Assembly (NCBI RefSeq): GCF_026586795.1
Contig: NZ_JAPFGY010000014.1
Location: 26,210-90,209, forward strand
From: Erythrobacter sp. WG
GTDB taxonomy: Bacteria > Pseudomonadota > Alphaproteobacteria > Sphingomonadales > Sphingomonadaceae
Reading direction: 5' to 3'
Length of the DNA: 64,000 bases
Notes under the pieces: generated by a model
What the model was told of the DNA's origin: nothing
The model's database searches: none
What the model saw: only the letters and a program-made list of their open reading frames with translations
Shown here: piece after piece, positions 10,773 to 19,578 of the stretch
Layout of the letters: the number at the start of each line of letters is the position of its first letter
How positions within the stretch are numbered: position 1 is the first letter of the stretch
Position numbers and translations under genes: made by a program

Positions 10773-11447
10773 ATGGGTACAATGATAAGAATTCTGGCTG
10801 CGGCAGCGGTGGCGGCTCTGGTCGCTGGCTGCAACGGTGCGGCGACCGGCGCGCCAGATGCGACTGCAACTGATGGCGCAAGTGCCTTTACTTGGCCCGC
10901 CAGCCTGACCGTGGTCGGCGATGGTTTCCCCACTGCGGGCGCTTCATGCCGCCGGATCGGCGAGTCCGCAGCTACGATTGACATGCTCGATGACAGCGCG
11001 GCTTTGGTCGGCTGCCCTTCGCGCGAGGATGCGGACAAACTGGGCGGCCGATTCCTCGGCACGGTCGACGGGGTGTTTCTGGTTTCGGTTCCTAGTAATC
11101 CCGCAGCCGCTCCTGCCGACGGCGATGCGCTGGTCGCGGGCACCGGTTACAATGCGACCGCGCAGATTTCCTGCTCCGGTTACAAGGGCGCGGCGGCTGG
11201 CATGTGCGATGCGGGCGTGATCCGCAGCGGCGAGACCGGGGGGATTACCGTCGAGGTGAAACTCGCCGACGGGACCCAACGCGTCATCTTCTTCAATCCC
11301 GATGGCAGTTTCCTGTCATTCTCGACCGCCGAGGCCGATGGCACCGCTGCGATGGCGATCAGTTCACAAAAGAAGGGCGACATCACCACCGCCAAGATCG
11401 GCACGGAGACTTACGAAATACCCGATGCTTTCGTGATGGGCGGATGA
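10773..11447 (+). CDS. Putative lipoprotein
   Basis: 224 aa from ATG 10773 (an alternative ATG at 10782 removes three residues). The N terminus MIRILAAAAVAALVAGC is a classic lipoprotein signal with lipobox LVAGC, so the mature protein starts at Cys and is lipid-anchored. The body is rich in small residues with several cysteines (ASCRRIGE, LVGCPS, QISCSGY, GMCDAG) that could form disulfides; no family was recognised. The C-terminal third (VKLADGTQRVIFFNPDGSFLSF) looks like a beta-rich domain. It is the first gene of a co-directional run of seven envelope genes to 18002, divergent from the AraC regulator. Confidence 0.75.
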   Translation: MGTMIRILAAAAVAALVAGCNGAATGAPDATATDGASAFTWPASLTVVGDGFPTAGASCRRIGESAATIDMLDDSAALVGCPSREDADKLGGRFLGTVDGVFLVSVPSNPAAAPADGDALVAGTGYNATAQISCSGYKGAAAGMCDAGVIRSGETGGITVEVKLADGTQRVIFFNPDGSFLSFSTAEADGTAAMAISSQKKGDITTAKIGTETYEIPDAFVMGG

Positions 11448-11491
11448 GCGGGGCGGGGATGCGCAGCTCATGGACACGCGGATAGATCCCA

Positions 11492-12160
11492 ATGGATTTC
11501 ATGAGGCTCTTCAAGTCGCTCGAGGAGTTGCTTTACGAGGTGATCGTCATGCTGGTCTTCTTCCCGAAGACCTTGTGGCTCACCTTGCGCTATCCTCAGC
11601 GGATGATGGACTATGCCGATACCGAACTCGGCGATGTCCTGTCAGAGCAGTACAACGACACGCTCAGCCCGCCGCTGTTCCTGATGCTCTGCGTGACGCT
11701 GAGCTATCTGGCGGAACGGGCGGTGCCGGGTTCGCTCGACACTTCGGTCTTGCCGTCGTTCCTGCGCGATTCGCAGAATTTGCTGGCCTTCCGGGTGCTG
11801 ATCTTCAGCCTGTTCCCGCTGGCTTTCTCGCTGCGACTGCTGCGCGGGCTCAGCCAGCCGCTCGACCGCGACACGCTGCGCGCCCCGTTCTTCTCTCAGT
11901 GCTTTGTCGCCGCGCCGGTGTCGATGATCGTCGGGTTGGCGCAGGCGCTGCGCCATCTGCCGCTCGCCTATGCCGACCTGATCTCGAGCGTGCTGCTGCT
12001 ATCGGGGATCGGATGGTATCTGCGCCAGCAGGCGTGGTGGCTGCGCACCAAGCTGGGCCTGCCGATGTGGCGGTGCTGGGCCGCGACGCTGGCGATGACG
12101 CTGGTCACCGCCATCGTATTCGTTGTGATCGCGCTGGCGATCATCGCAGTGAACCCGTGA
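11492..12160 (+). CDS. Polytopic inner-membrane protein of unknown function
   Basis: 222 aa with about five hydrophobic segments (roughly 65-80, 98-115, 130-150, 162-178, 198-220). The short amphipathic N terminus has the motif LRYPQRMMDYADTEL, followed by LSPPLFLMLCVTLSYL. The pattern is reminiscent of YIP1-like or related permease-like membrane proteins but is not diagnostic. It lies 44 bp after the lipoprotein gene in the same direction. No catalytic residues or transporter signatures are visible. Confidence 0.7.
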   Translation: MDFMRLFKSLEELLYEVIVMLVFFPKTLWLTLRYPQRMMDYADTELGDVLSEQYNDTLSPPLFLMLCVTLSYLAERAVPGSLDTSVLPSFLRDSQNLLAFRVLIFSLFPLAFSLRLLRGLSQPLDRDTLRAPFFSQCFVAAPVSMIVGLAQALRHLPLAYADLISSVLLLSGIGWYLRQQAWWLRTKLGLPMWRCWAATLAMTLVTAIVFVVIALAIIAVNP

Positions 12161-12287
12161 GCCCTGTTGCTGGTCCGCAGCGAAAGGCCGCGCGGCAACT
12201 GGCGCGCCGAACCGCCAGCATTGTCCACGCGCATCGCAAGGTTGTCACCCGCAGACAATCACCGGGGAATTCGAGGAGGAAGACAAC

Positions 12288-13088
12288 ATGAAGCCAACTG
12301 CAACACGGATGACCGCCCTGCTGGCGGCCAGCGCGATGATGGTTCAGGCCGTGCCAGCGATGGCAAACACACCCGGTTCGGTGCGCGATCTGGTCGGCAC
12401 CAAGGCCGCCGGCGGCGAGAACGAGCTGGAAGATCGCGGTTACCACTACGTCACCGGCTCCACCAAGAACAACCGCAAGTTCAACTACTACTGGAACGGG
12501 CGTAGCAAGGAATGCTTGCGTGTGGTGACCTATGATGGTCGCTTCGAGACGATCACCACCACCAGCGCTTCGGACTGCAACCAGAAGGGCGGCAGCGGCG
12601 ACAAGACTGCGGCGATCGCGATCGGCGCAGCGGCGATCCTCGGCATTGCTGCACTCGCCAGCAAGTCGCACCACCGCGACGACAAATATCAGGACGAGCG
12701 CAGCACGGCAGAATTCGAGCGCGGCTACCGCGACGGTCTCTATAACCACGCCTATCACAATTACAGCCGCACCGACGCCTACAGCCACGGCTTCGAGGAG
12801 GGCGTTCGCGAGCGCGGCCATGAATCGAGCTATCGGCCGGGCAACCATGGCAGCCACGGCGGGTACGCGGGCTACGTGAACGTCAACGATGTATATGGGC
12901 GCGAGCGTCAGTCGGCGATCAGTGAACTCATCCAGCGCGGCTTCAACGTGCGGGATAACAAGAAGACCGACGACGGCCGTTACATCACCATGTGGCGTGC
13001 GGAATCGAACCAGTGCGTGATCCTGCATTCGCAGAATGGTTCGGTCGTATCGGTCGAGAGCGTCTCGGCCCGCACCTGCAGCTACTAA
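12288..13088 (+). CDS. Secreted protein with two copies of an unrecognised cysteine-paired domain
   Basis: 266 aa. A signal peptide (1-26, ending AMA) is followed by two related modules: residues 31-97 and 196-264. Both share a D-(LV)-x-G start, an EL-x-x-RG-(YF) helix, a tryptophan (W69, W236), and two cysteines exactly 21 residues apart (C76/C97 and C243/C264) flanking a (T/N)-x-G-x-x-x-(T/V) turn. Between them lie a glycine/alanine-rich hydrophobic stretch (108-124) that may be a membrane segment and a His/Tyr-rich linker (GYRDGLYNHAYHNYS). An intact internal duplication is therefore visible. The function is unknown; an envelope location fits the neighbouring lipoprotein and peptidase genes. 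A strong hairpin follows the stop. Confidence 0.78.
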   Translation: MKPTATRMTALLAASAMMVQAVPAMANTPGSVRDLVGTKAAGGENELEDRGYHYVTGSTKNNRKFNYYWNGRSKECLRVVTYDGRFETITTTSASDCNQKGGSGDKTAAIAIGAAAILGIAALASKSHHRDDKYQDERSTAEFERGYRDGLYNHAYHNYSRTDAYSHGFEEGVRERGHESSYRPGNHGSHGGYAGYVNVNDVYGRERQSAISELIQRGFNVRDNKKTDDGRYITMWRAESNQCVILHSQNGSVVSVESVSARTCSY

Positions 13089-13098
13089 GCGCATCTGT

Positions 13099-13130
13099 CC
13101 GGCTCCCGGGCGCAATGCCCCGGGGGCCGG
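13099..13130 (+). terminator. Long GC hairpin between the duplicated-domain gene and the M1 peptidase
   Basis: CCGGCTCCCGGG pairs with CCCGGGGGCCGG over 12 bp with one T-G wobble, loop 8 nt. No T run follows (ACCTTATCAT), so it may be a weak terminator or an mRNA-stabilising or processing hairpin inside the gene run rather than a full stop. Confidence 0.45.
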
Positions 13131-13158
13131 ACCTTATCATCGGGGGGAGTCTGACAGG

Positions 13159-15171
13159 ATGATCATGCGTATAGGCCCGATGGCGGCGGCAGGATTGGCC
13201 GCGCTGCTCACCCTTCCTGCCCCGCTTGTGGCGCAGAGCGAGGTCGGCAGCGGCCCGTGGACGATTGCCAACGGCAACCCCGATATCGAGCTTCACGTTC
13301 CGCGCGAGATCGCGCAGACCTATGATCGCGGCACTCGCAGCAAGGACGGCGCGCCCGGGCCGAACTACTGGCAGAACCATGCGCGCCATACGATGAAGCT
13401 CACCATCTCCCCGCCCGACCGGCGCATCGTCGGCGAGCAGGAGGTCGTCTACACCAACAACAGCCCCGATGCGCTGCCGATGCTCGTGTTCCGGCTCTAC
13501 CTCAATTCGCACCAGCCCGAGGCGATGCGCGAGCGTCCCTATCCGGCCGGCTTTCTCAGCAGCGGCGTCAGCGTCGAGGACTTCGCGATCAACGGCAAAC
13601 CAGCGCTGTGGAACGATCCCAAGAGCCCGGTGGCAGCCTTTAACACGCCCGGCAGCACCACTCATATCGTGATGCTTGAACAGCCGTTGGCGCCGGGCGC
13701 GAGCGTCACTATCACGATGCGCTGGTCTTATGACATCACCGCCGATCACGGCTGGAAAGAAGGCGCGATCGACGAGAGCACCTATTTCCTCGCCTATTTC
13801 TTCCCGCGCCTGAGCAACTATTCCGATCACAGCGGCTGGGATCTCGCTCCCTTCACCACGGGGCGCGAATTCAACAATGATTTTGCCGATTTCGACGTGT
13901 CGGTGGATGCGCCGCGCGACTTTGTGGTGTGGGCGACCGGCGAACTGGGCAATCCTGACGCGGTGTTGCAACCCGCCATCGCCGCCAGGCTCAAGGCCAG
14001 CCGCACCAGCGATGAGGTGGTGACGCTGGCCGAGCCAGAAGACATGGCGGCCGGACGCATCACCGCCCGCGCAGAGCGGCTGCAATGGCGCTGGCAGGCC
14101 AAAAGCGTCCCGGATTTCGCCATCGCCATATCGAACCACTATCGCTGGCAGGCGTCGAGCGTGGTTGTCGATCCGGCTACCGGGCGGCGCACCGCGGTCG
14201 AGGCGGCCTATGCGCCCTCGGCGACCGATTTCACCAACAGCGTCGAGGAAGCGCGCGAGACGCTGGCCTTCGGTTCGACCGAATGGCCCGGCGTGCCCTA
14301 TCCCTATCCCAAGACCACCATCGTCCTCGGCAGCGCGGACGAGGAATATCCGATGATGGTCAATGACAGTTCCAACCTCGGCAGCACGCCGCCCGCAGGC
14401 GTTTCGGTCGACCAGTTCACCGCCTTTGTTGGCGCGCACGAGATCCTGCATTCGTGGTTCCCGTTCTTCATGGGTATCAACGAAAAGCGCTATCCCTTCA
14501 TGGACGAAGGCTGGACCACCACCTTCGAATATCTGCGCAACCGCAAGGTTCTGGGAGGCGAGACGGCCGACGCGCTGTACAAGGATTTCCGCGTGACCCG
14601 GCCGGGCTGGCCTGCGCCGACTTCGGGCAACGAAATCCCGATCATCACCCCGCATGATTCACTTTACGGGATGAGCCCGGTGTTCGGGTTCAACCAGTAT
14701 GGCAAGGCCTCGCTCGGTTTCCTCGCGCTCAAGGATTTGATGGGCGACGACGCCTTCAAGAAGGGCCTGCACCTGTTCATGACCCGCTGGGCCGGCAAGC
14801 GCCCGCTGCCGTGGGACATGTTCGCCAGCTTCAACGCGGCCACGGAGCGCGACCATGACTGGTTCTTCGCCAACTGGTTTTTTGGCTACAATTACATGGA
14901 TATCGCCATTGCAGGGGTGACGAGCGGGGCCGATGACCACACCGTCACCGTGCGCAACCCCGGCGGCATGGCGCTGCCGTTCGATGTCGTGCTAGCCTAT
15001 GCCGACGGCTCGACCGAGCGGGTGCATCGCACCCCCTACGTCTGGCGCGACACCCCGCGCGAAGCCGAAGTGCAGGTGGCCGGCGGCAAGGCGCTGCAAA
15101 GCGTGACCCTCGACACCGGCCTGTTCGTCGATTTCGTCCCGGCCGACAACACATGGAAGGCGGCGCAATGA
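13159..15171 (+). CDS. M1 family aminopeptidase-like zinc metallopeptidase, exported
   Basis: 670 aa. Residues 1-23 form a signal peptide (LLTLPAPLVAQ). The gluzincin zinc site is complete: HEILH at 427-431 and the third ligand Glu450, giving HExxH-x18-E as in M1 aminopeptidases. The usual GAMEN substrate motif is not preserved (NDSSNLGS is found in that region), as in several bacterial M1 outgroups, so exopeptidase specificity is uncertain. ATG 13159 was chosen for its downstream signal peptide and upstream GACAGGA. The gene overlaps the following S10 peptidase by 4 bp (ATGA), so the two are translationally coupled and probably act together on extracytoplasmic peptides. Confidence 0.88.
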   Translation: MIMRIGPMAAAGLAALLTLPAPLVAQSEVGSGPWTIANGNPDIELHVPREIAQTYDRGTRSKDGAPGPNYWQNHARHTMKLTISPPDRRIVGEQEVVYTNNSPDALPMLVFRLYLNSHQPEAMRERPYPAGFLSSGVSVEDFAINGKPALWNDPKSPVAAFNTPGSTTHIVMLEQPLAPGASVTITMRWSYDITADHGWKEGAIDESTYFLAYFFPRLSNYSDHSGWDLAPFTTGREFNNDFADFDVSVDAPRDFVVWATGELGNPDAVLQPAIAARLKASRTSDEVVTLAEPEDMAAGRITARAERLQWRWQAKSVPDFAIAISNHYRWQASSVVVDPATGRRTAVEAAYAPSATDFTNSVEEARETLAFGSTEWPGVPYPYPKTTIVLGSADEEYPMMVNDSSNLGSTPPAGVSVDQFTAFVGAHEILHSWFPFFMGINEKRYPFMDEGWTTTFEYLRNRKVLGGETADALYKDFRVTRPGWPAPTSGNEIPIITPHDSLYGMSPVFGFNQYGKASLGFLALKDLMGDDAFKKGLHLFMTRWAGKRPLPWDMFASFNAATERDHDWFFANWFFGYNYMDIAIAGVTSGADDHTVTVRNPGGMALPFDVVLAYADGSTERVHRTPYVWRDTPREAEVQVAGGKALQSVTLDTGLFVDFVPADNTWKAAQ

Positions 15172-16643
15172 AACCTAATTGGACAAGGCGCGCCCTGCTT
15201 TCGCTGCTCGGCACGCTGATGATGTGCCTTGCAGCGACCGCGCAACCGGCGCTGGCCAAGGCTCTGCCGGACTACAAGGCCGAGGCGGCGATGATGCCCA
15301 TCGGCACCGATCCCGAACGGCCCGAGGCCGAGATCTTCCACATCGCCTACACGCTCAAGGGTGCCGATCCGTCCACGCGGCCCGTCACCTTCGTCTTCAA
15401 CGGCGGGCCGGGCGGGGCAAGCATCTATCTCCACCTCTCCGCCATCGGCCCGATGACCGTGGCGACGGCGGGCGACGGGAGCTTCCCATCCTCGCCCGCG
15501 CGCCTCACCGCCAATCCGGACAGCTGGATCCACTTCACCGACCTAGTGTTCATCGATCCGGTCGGCACCGGCTACAGCCGCACCCTGCCCGGCCCCGACG
15601 GCGCGCTGCGCGATCCCAAGCCCTATTACTCGGTTGGGGGTGATCTTGATTCCATCGCGCTGTTCATCCGCCAGTGGCTGACGAAGCACCAGCGGTGGGG
15701 CTCGCCCAAGGCGATTGCAGGCGAGAGCTATGGCGGCCAGCGGGTCGCTGCGCTGACCCGGCTGCTGGCCGAACAATATGCGATCAACCTGAACCGCGCG
15801 ATCCTGATCTCGCCCGCGCTCAATGTCGAACTCACCGACACGCGCTATTCGGTGATCCAGCCGATGACGCTGCTCCCGACGCAGGCCGCGATTGCGTCTT
15901 TCCACGGGCTGAACACCATCGGCAGCGGTCCGGAGGCGATGAAGCGGATCGAGGATTATGCCATCGGCGAATATTCGCAGGGGCTTGAGACACTCGGCCG
16001 CATGACCCCGGAGCAGCAGCAGGCCTTCTACGCCAAGGTTGCCGGCACCATCGGGATCGAGCCCGGCGTGGTCGCCCGCCATCGCGGCAAGCTGTCGCAA
16101 AGCGTCTTCGCCGTCAGCCTTCTCGCATCAAGGGGCAAGGTGCTCGACACCTATGACGGAACCCAGGCGAGCGACAATCCGACCCCGGAAAGCGAGGAAC
16201 TGGGAGTGATGGACCGATCGCTCACCATCCTCAGCGGCGCGCTGCTGCCGCCCTTCATGGACTATGTCGCCAAGGACTTGGGCTATGTCACCGAGCGGCC
16301 CTACATCCCGCTGAGCTTCGAGGTTAACATGGCGTGGGACCGCGTGTCCCCGCTCGGCAGCCCCGACGATCTTGCAGTGGCGCTGGCGCAGAACCACGAT
16401 CTGAAGGTGCTCGTGTTGCACGGCTATCACGACCTCGTGACCAACTATTTCCTCACCCGCTACGTGCTCGAACAATCCGTGCTCGGGCCGGATGCGCGCA
16501 AGCGATTGTTCTTCGGCAATTATGACGGCGGGCACATGTTCTACCTGCGCAGCGCCAGCCGCGCGGAGTTCACGAAGGACGTGCGCGGGTTCTTCGAGGG
16601 GAGCGAGAACGTGCTGACCTCATCGGCAGCGTCGGGGAATTGA
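15168..16643 (+). CDS. S10 family serine carboxypeptidase-like protein, exported
   Basis: 491 aa. A signal peptide runs to about residue 29 (TAQPALAKA). The S10 hallmarks are visible: substrate-binding NGGPGGAS near residue 80, the nucleophile in GESYGG (Ser187), an acid in the HGYHDLVTNYF segment and the histidine in GGHMFYL near the C terminus. Bacterial members are secreted or periplasmic and remove C-terminal residues from peptides at low pH. The start overlaps the M1 gene stop (ATGA). Together with the M1 enzyme it provides N- and C-terminal trimming, consistent with peptide scavenging outside the cytoplasm. Confidence 0.9.
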   Translation: MKPNWTRRALLSLLGTLMMCLAATAQPALAKALPDYKAEAAMMPIGTDPERPEAEIFHIAYTLKGADPSTRPVTFVFNGGPGGASIYLHLSAIGPMTVATAGDGSFPSSPARLTANPDSWIHFTDLVFIDPVGTGYSRTLPGPDGALRDPKPYYSVGGDLDSIALFIRQWLTKHQRWGSPKAIAGESYGGQRVAALTRLLAEQYAINLNRAILISPALNVELTDTRYSVIQPMTLLPTQAAIASFHGLNTIGSGPEAMKRIEDYAIGEYSQGLETLGRMTPEQQQAFYAKVAGTIGIEPGVVARHRGKLSQSVFAVSLLASRGKVLDTYDGTQASDNPTPESEELGVMDRSLTILSGALLPPFMDYVAKDLGYVTERPYIPLSFEVNMAWDRVSPLGSPDDLAVALAQNHDLKVLVLHGYHDLVTNYFLTRYVLEQSVLGPDARKRLFFGNYDGGHMFYLRSASRAEFTKDVRGFFEGSENVLTSSAASGN

Positions 16644-16674
16644 AGGCAATCTGCCTGGGGCAGAAGGGGGATTG

Positions 16675-17448
16675 ATGAACGAAGCGACAGTCACGGCACC
16701 GCGGTTGATAGTGGAACGCAAGGCCGCGGATTTTCCGTTCTATGCGGACCGGCCGCCCACCATTTCGGGAGCCGGCTGGCTCATGATCATGGCGGCCACG
16801 GTCATCGGATTTGCCGCGCTCGGCACTCCGATGCCGTTCGAGGACAATATCCTGACCGGCTGGATCAGGGGCGCGATCTTCGTCGGCCTGCCACTGCTGG
16901 CGTTGGCGCTTGCGGCACCCGGGCGCTGGCAGGCGATTTTCCGGCGCGTGGGCTTTGGCGACGTGCTGCTGATGTTCGGCATTGCCATCTTCAACATCAT
17001 CGTGACCTTGGCAGTGGGCGCCCTGCTCAAGACCTATGGCACTGTTTCCGCCAATGCCGGGGTTGCCGACGCAGCCAGCCTTGAAGGCGTGCGGCTGGTG
17101 AGCTTCTTCGCCAAGGTCGGCCTGCAGATGCTCGGCGAGGAGCTGATCACGATCCTGCCATTTCTGGCCCTGCTGACGTGGCTGCACAGCAAGGCAGGCA
17201 TGGGCCGCAATGGTGCGGTGCTGGCAGCCTGGCTGCTTTCGGCGATCATCTTCGGCCTGCTGCATCTGCCGACCTATAATTGGAACATCGCGCAGTGTGT
17301 GTTGGTGATCGGCAGCGCCCGGCTGGTGCTGACCCTGGCCTATGTCTGGACCAAGAACATCTGGGTCAGCACCGGAGCGCATGTCATCAACGACTGGACG
17401 CTGATTGCATCGACCGTTTTTCTGGCGCCGCTGGCTGCGGCGGCCTGA
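16675..17448 (+). CDS. CPBP family intramembrane glutamic endopeptidase (CAAX protease-like)
   Basis: 257 aa with about seven hydrophobic segments. The ABI/CPBP catalytic motifs are present: the glutamate pair in GEEL (Glu155-Glu156), His197 in FGLLHLPTYNW, and the third motif HVINDW near the C terminus. Members cleave membrane-associated peptides or act in bacteriocin self-protection and processing. ATG 16675 is preceded by AAGGGGG; a TTG three bases earlier is less likely. It is the third peptidase in a row after M1 and S10 enzymes, which makes a processing or degradation role in the envelope likely. The substrate is unknown. Confidence 0.87.
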   Translation: MNEATVTAPRLIVERKAADFPFYADRPPTISGAGWLMIMAATVIGFAALGTPMPFEDNILTGWIRGAIFVGLPLLALALAAPGRWQAIFRRVGFGDVLLMFGIAIFNIIVTLAVGALLKTYGTVSANAGVADAASLEGVRLVSFFAKVGLQMLGEELITILPFLALLTWLHSKAGMGRNGAVLAAWLLSAIIFGLLHLPTYNWNIAQCVLVIGSARLVLTLAYVWTKNIWVSTGAHVINDWTLIASTVFLAPLAAAA

Positions 17449-17477
17449 CCTTTTTCAACCAGGAGGAAACCAAGCCT

Positions 17478-18002
17478 ATGAATACTTACCATGTGATGGG
17501 AGCGAGCATCGGCCTCGCGCTGGCCGCGGTCGGCGCCACCGCGGCGGGCGCACAGCGTTATGACGATCACGAATATGGCAACGATCACAACAGCCTGACG
17601 CTGGTCTGCTGGGGCGAAGGGCGCCGGCCCAGCACCAATGTCGCAGGCGGCTATGCGTGGGACAGCAACCGCCACAAATTCGTGCCGCATACCTATCTCA
17701 ACAACACCACCCAGGAGTTCGATTCCGAAGTCCAGGTCGAACTGCATGACGACTGGGGCCGTATCCATCTGACCGGCAAGCTGGTTCCTGCGATCCACAG
17801 CGGCGGCAACAACGGCTGGTGGGAGCTTGAAAATGTCCACGTCGGTCCGGACACCATCACCGCGCGCTACCGCCTTAACGGGCTCAACAAGCCTCGCATC
17901 GAGATCGACCGGCGTTCCGGCCGCATCAAGATCATGGGAGCGACGACGTTCCGCGGAGAATGCGAGCAAGGAAACTGGGGCGAACGAGGCAACCGCTTCT
18001 GA
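17478..18002 (+). CDS. Small exported protein of unknown function
   Basis: 174 aa. It begins with a signal peptide (MNTYHVMGASIGLALAAVGATAAGAQ), and a strong ribosome site AGGAGG lies 11 bp before ATG 17478. The mature part is beta-rich with two cysteines (LVCWGEGRR and FRGECEQG) that may pair, and conserved-looking segments HLTGKLVPAIHSGGNNGWWELENV and RYRLNGLNKPRIEIDRRSGRIKI. No family was recognised. It is the last gene of the plus-strand run of envelope and peptidase genes (10773-18002), 29 bp after the CPBP peptidase. Confidence 0.78.
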   Translation: MNTYHVMGASIGLALAAVGATAAGAQRYDDHEYGNDHNSLTLVCWGEGRRPSTNVAGGYAWDSNRHKFVPHTYLNNTTQEFDSEVQVELHDDWGRIHLTGKLVPAIHSGGNNGWWELENVHVGPDTITARYRLNGLNKPRIEIDRRSGRIKIMGATTFRGECEQGNWGERGNRF

Positions 18003-18666
18003 TGAGCCAGTTGGGCTGCGCGGGACAGGAGAGGCACAGCTCCCGCGCAGCTTGTCCGACTTGGCTGAAGCTCGGTGATATCGAAGATGGACCGTCAATT
18101 TGCCCGATGAACCCTAGCATTTGCAATGCTGAGTTTTTTCCTAAGTGCCTTCGCCTTAAAGCAGCGCGACGATATCAGCTTAAGCCATCGTCAATCCCGG
18201 AATCTGCCATCCAACAAGCGGCGCAATCGCTCCCGCAGCTCGCGTCAAGCGGGTCGATCGCCGTGTGTTGGGTCGTGGCATCGAACCTGCCGATTTGCCC
18301 ATCGCGCTCGAATGGCGGCTACGTAACAATTTTAGCTGTTCCGGGGCCCATGAACACTTGGCAGCTTTCAGGAAGTCGCAGGTCGCAACCAAAGGTCTGA
18401 TATGGGGTCGATTTCTGAATGTCGGCTGCTGGCGAGAAACGCGCAGAAGCTGACTGGCAGGTTCCGTCACCATAAGCCGAACAGCAGGAAGCTGCCTTCG
18501 TGGAGAAAAATCTGCCGTTCGGCAATCGACCCCAATCCGGCCATTGCGGACTGGAATGCCTGCAATGGTTATGTAATCTGATACCTCGTCAGGAAGGGAA
18601 GCGAAGAACGCCCCACCAATTCGAACGTCAGATTCCGCGGCATCGGTCGCGTGCTTGCCGATGCCA
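18003..18666. other. 664-bp stretch without a recognisable gene
   Basis: No open frame here has a plausible start site plus domain. The stretch is AT-richer than the flanks and ends with a repeat copy at 18503-18546. It separates the peptidase run (plus strand) from the first Imm11-like gene (minus strand, ending 18667). It may hold remnants of degraded genes. Confidence 0.5.
18503..18546 (+). repeat. Diverged dispersed repeat, copy 1
   Basis: The core reads GAGAAAAATCTGCCGTTCGG followed by CAATCGACCCCAATCCGGCC. It aligns with 19498-19549 and 20515-20568, sharing GAAAAAT, TTC(A/G)GCA and CGACCCCA in order with the same spacing. No coding capacity or terminal inverted repeat was seen. Confidence 0.55.
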
Positions 18667-19320
18667 TCAGACCGTTTCCTGCCATTTGCGTTCGGCCTTG
18701 CGCCCGGTCAGTCCTGCGGCATCATAAGCAGCGTCGAACTCGTCCGACACCCAAATTCCGCTGCTCAAATGCTTGTCTACCCACAGATGCGCGCCCCCGA
18801 TCTGCAAGCGGTTGAAGACCAGCCGTGTAGGCTGGGTGGTGTCGTATCCAGCGGGAATTTCGTCAGGCCGATCGCGCAACCAGTCTTGAATTGGCCGCCA
18901 AAGCCTTCCACGCAGAAGCAAAAACCCCTGCACGCGCTCGCGATCGATCGTATCGAGGCGGTTGCAGACATTTAGGAACCAGCGGTCTTCCAAGAGATCT
19001 CCGTCGATGTCGTAAAAGGTGACCGGGAAAAACTGATGCACCCCCGGCTCAAGTTGCTCGATCAAGTCCTTGGCTCGCGCGGACAGGCTGGTCATCGGCC
19101 CACCATTGAAGTCGGCCATGGGCTGCTTCTTGCGGTCTTTCCAGCGAACACGCTTCGGCAAGTGAGTGGGATCCATAGCCCGACCGCTTTTCATCACGGG
19201 CGGTTTGCCCCCTTGATCGGGCGTATCGTCGATCAGCCGCACCTGTGTCATGTCGCCATCGAGCACATCGTATTCGACAGAGTAACCTTGGGTTGGCTTT
19301 ACGTTCAGACCATACACCAT
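18667..19320 (-). CDS. Imm11 family (DUF1629-like) immunity protein, first of two
   Basis: 217 aa from ATG 19320 (AAGGA 7 bp upstream; a GTG directly before is less well placed). The hallmark of the Imm11/DUF1629 family, EPGVHQFFPVTFYDIDG, is at about residues 91-107, followed by FLNVCNRLDTIDRER, matching the usual 'llnv..ldaid' region. Family members neutralise polymorphic toxins in the cytoplasm. No toxin gene is adjacent: the upstream neighbour is a second Imm11-like gene and the downstream stretch is non-coding. It may be an orphan immunity gene protecting against toxins of kin, or a family member with another job. Confidence 0.75.
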   Translation of the reverse strand: MVYGLNVKPTQGYSVEYDVLDGDMTQVRLIDDTPDQGGKPPVMKSGRAMDPTHLPKRVRWKDRKKQPMADFNGGPMTSLSARAKDLIEQLEPGVHQFFPVTFYDIDGDLLEDRWFLNVCNRLDTIDRERVQGFLLLRGRLWRPIQDWLRDRPDEIPAGYDTTQPTRLVFNRLQIGGAHLWVDKHLSSGIWVSDEFDAAYDAAGLTGRKAERKWQETV

Positions 19321-19497
19321 CACGCCGTCCTTTGCGCATAGCCGCGCATTCTAGAGTCTGGTTCGTTTGAAGGTAAAGCATTCGATTGCGTATGGTTCTG
19401 TTCTATCTGGCCTGTCGAAAGCCGCCATTCACCTAACCACCCAGATTCGGCCATAAGCCGGGCCCGCGCGCGATACCAAAAGCGGCGTGGCGGCTTT

Positions 19498-19549
19498 GCC
19501 CCGGTCCCGAAAAATTGCTGCCCTTCAGCAGCCGACCCCGTTTGCGACG
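19498..19549 (+). repeat. Diverged dispersed repeat, copy 2
   Basis: Aligns with 20515-20568: GCCCCGGTCCCGAAAAAT here against GCCCCGGTTCTGAAAAAT there, then TTCAGCA and CGACCCC in both. It lies between the two Imm11-like genes. Confidence 0.6.
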
Positions 19550-19578
19550 TTATCGCCGCTCATGGGGAGCAATGTGGC

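Noticed and set aside
17960..18400. 146-aa plus-strand open frame after the last envelope gene
   Set aside because: It overlaps the end of a supported gene, has low complexity, and no start signal or homology was recognised.
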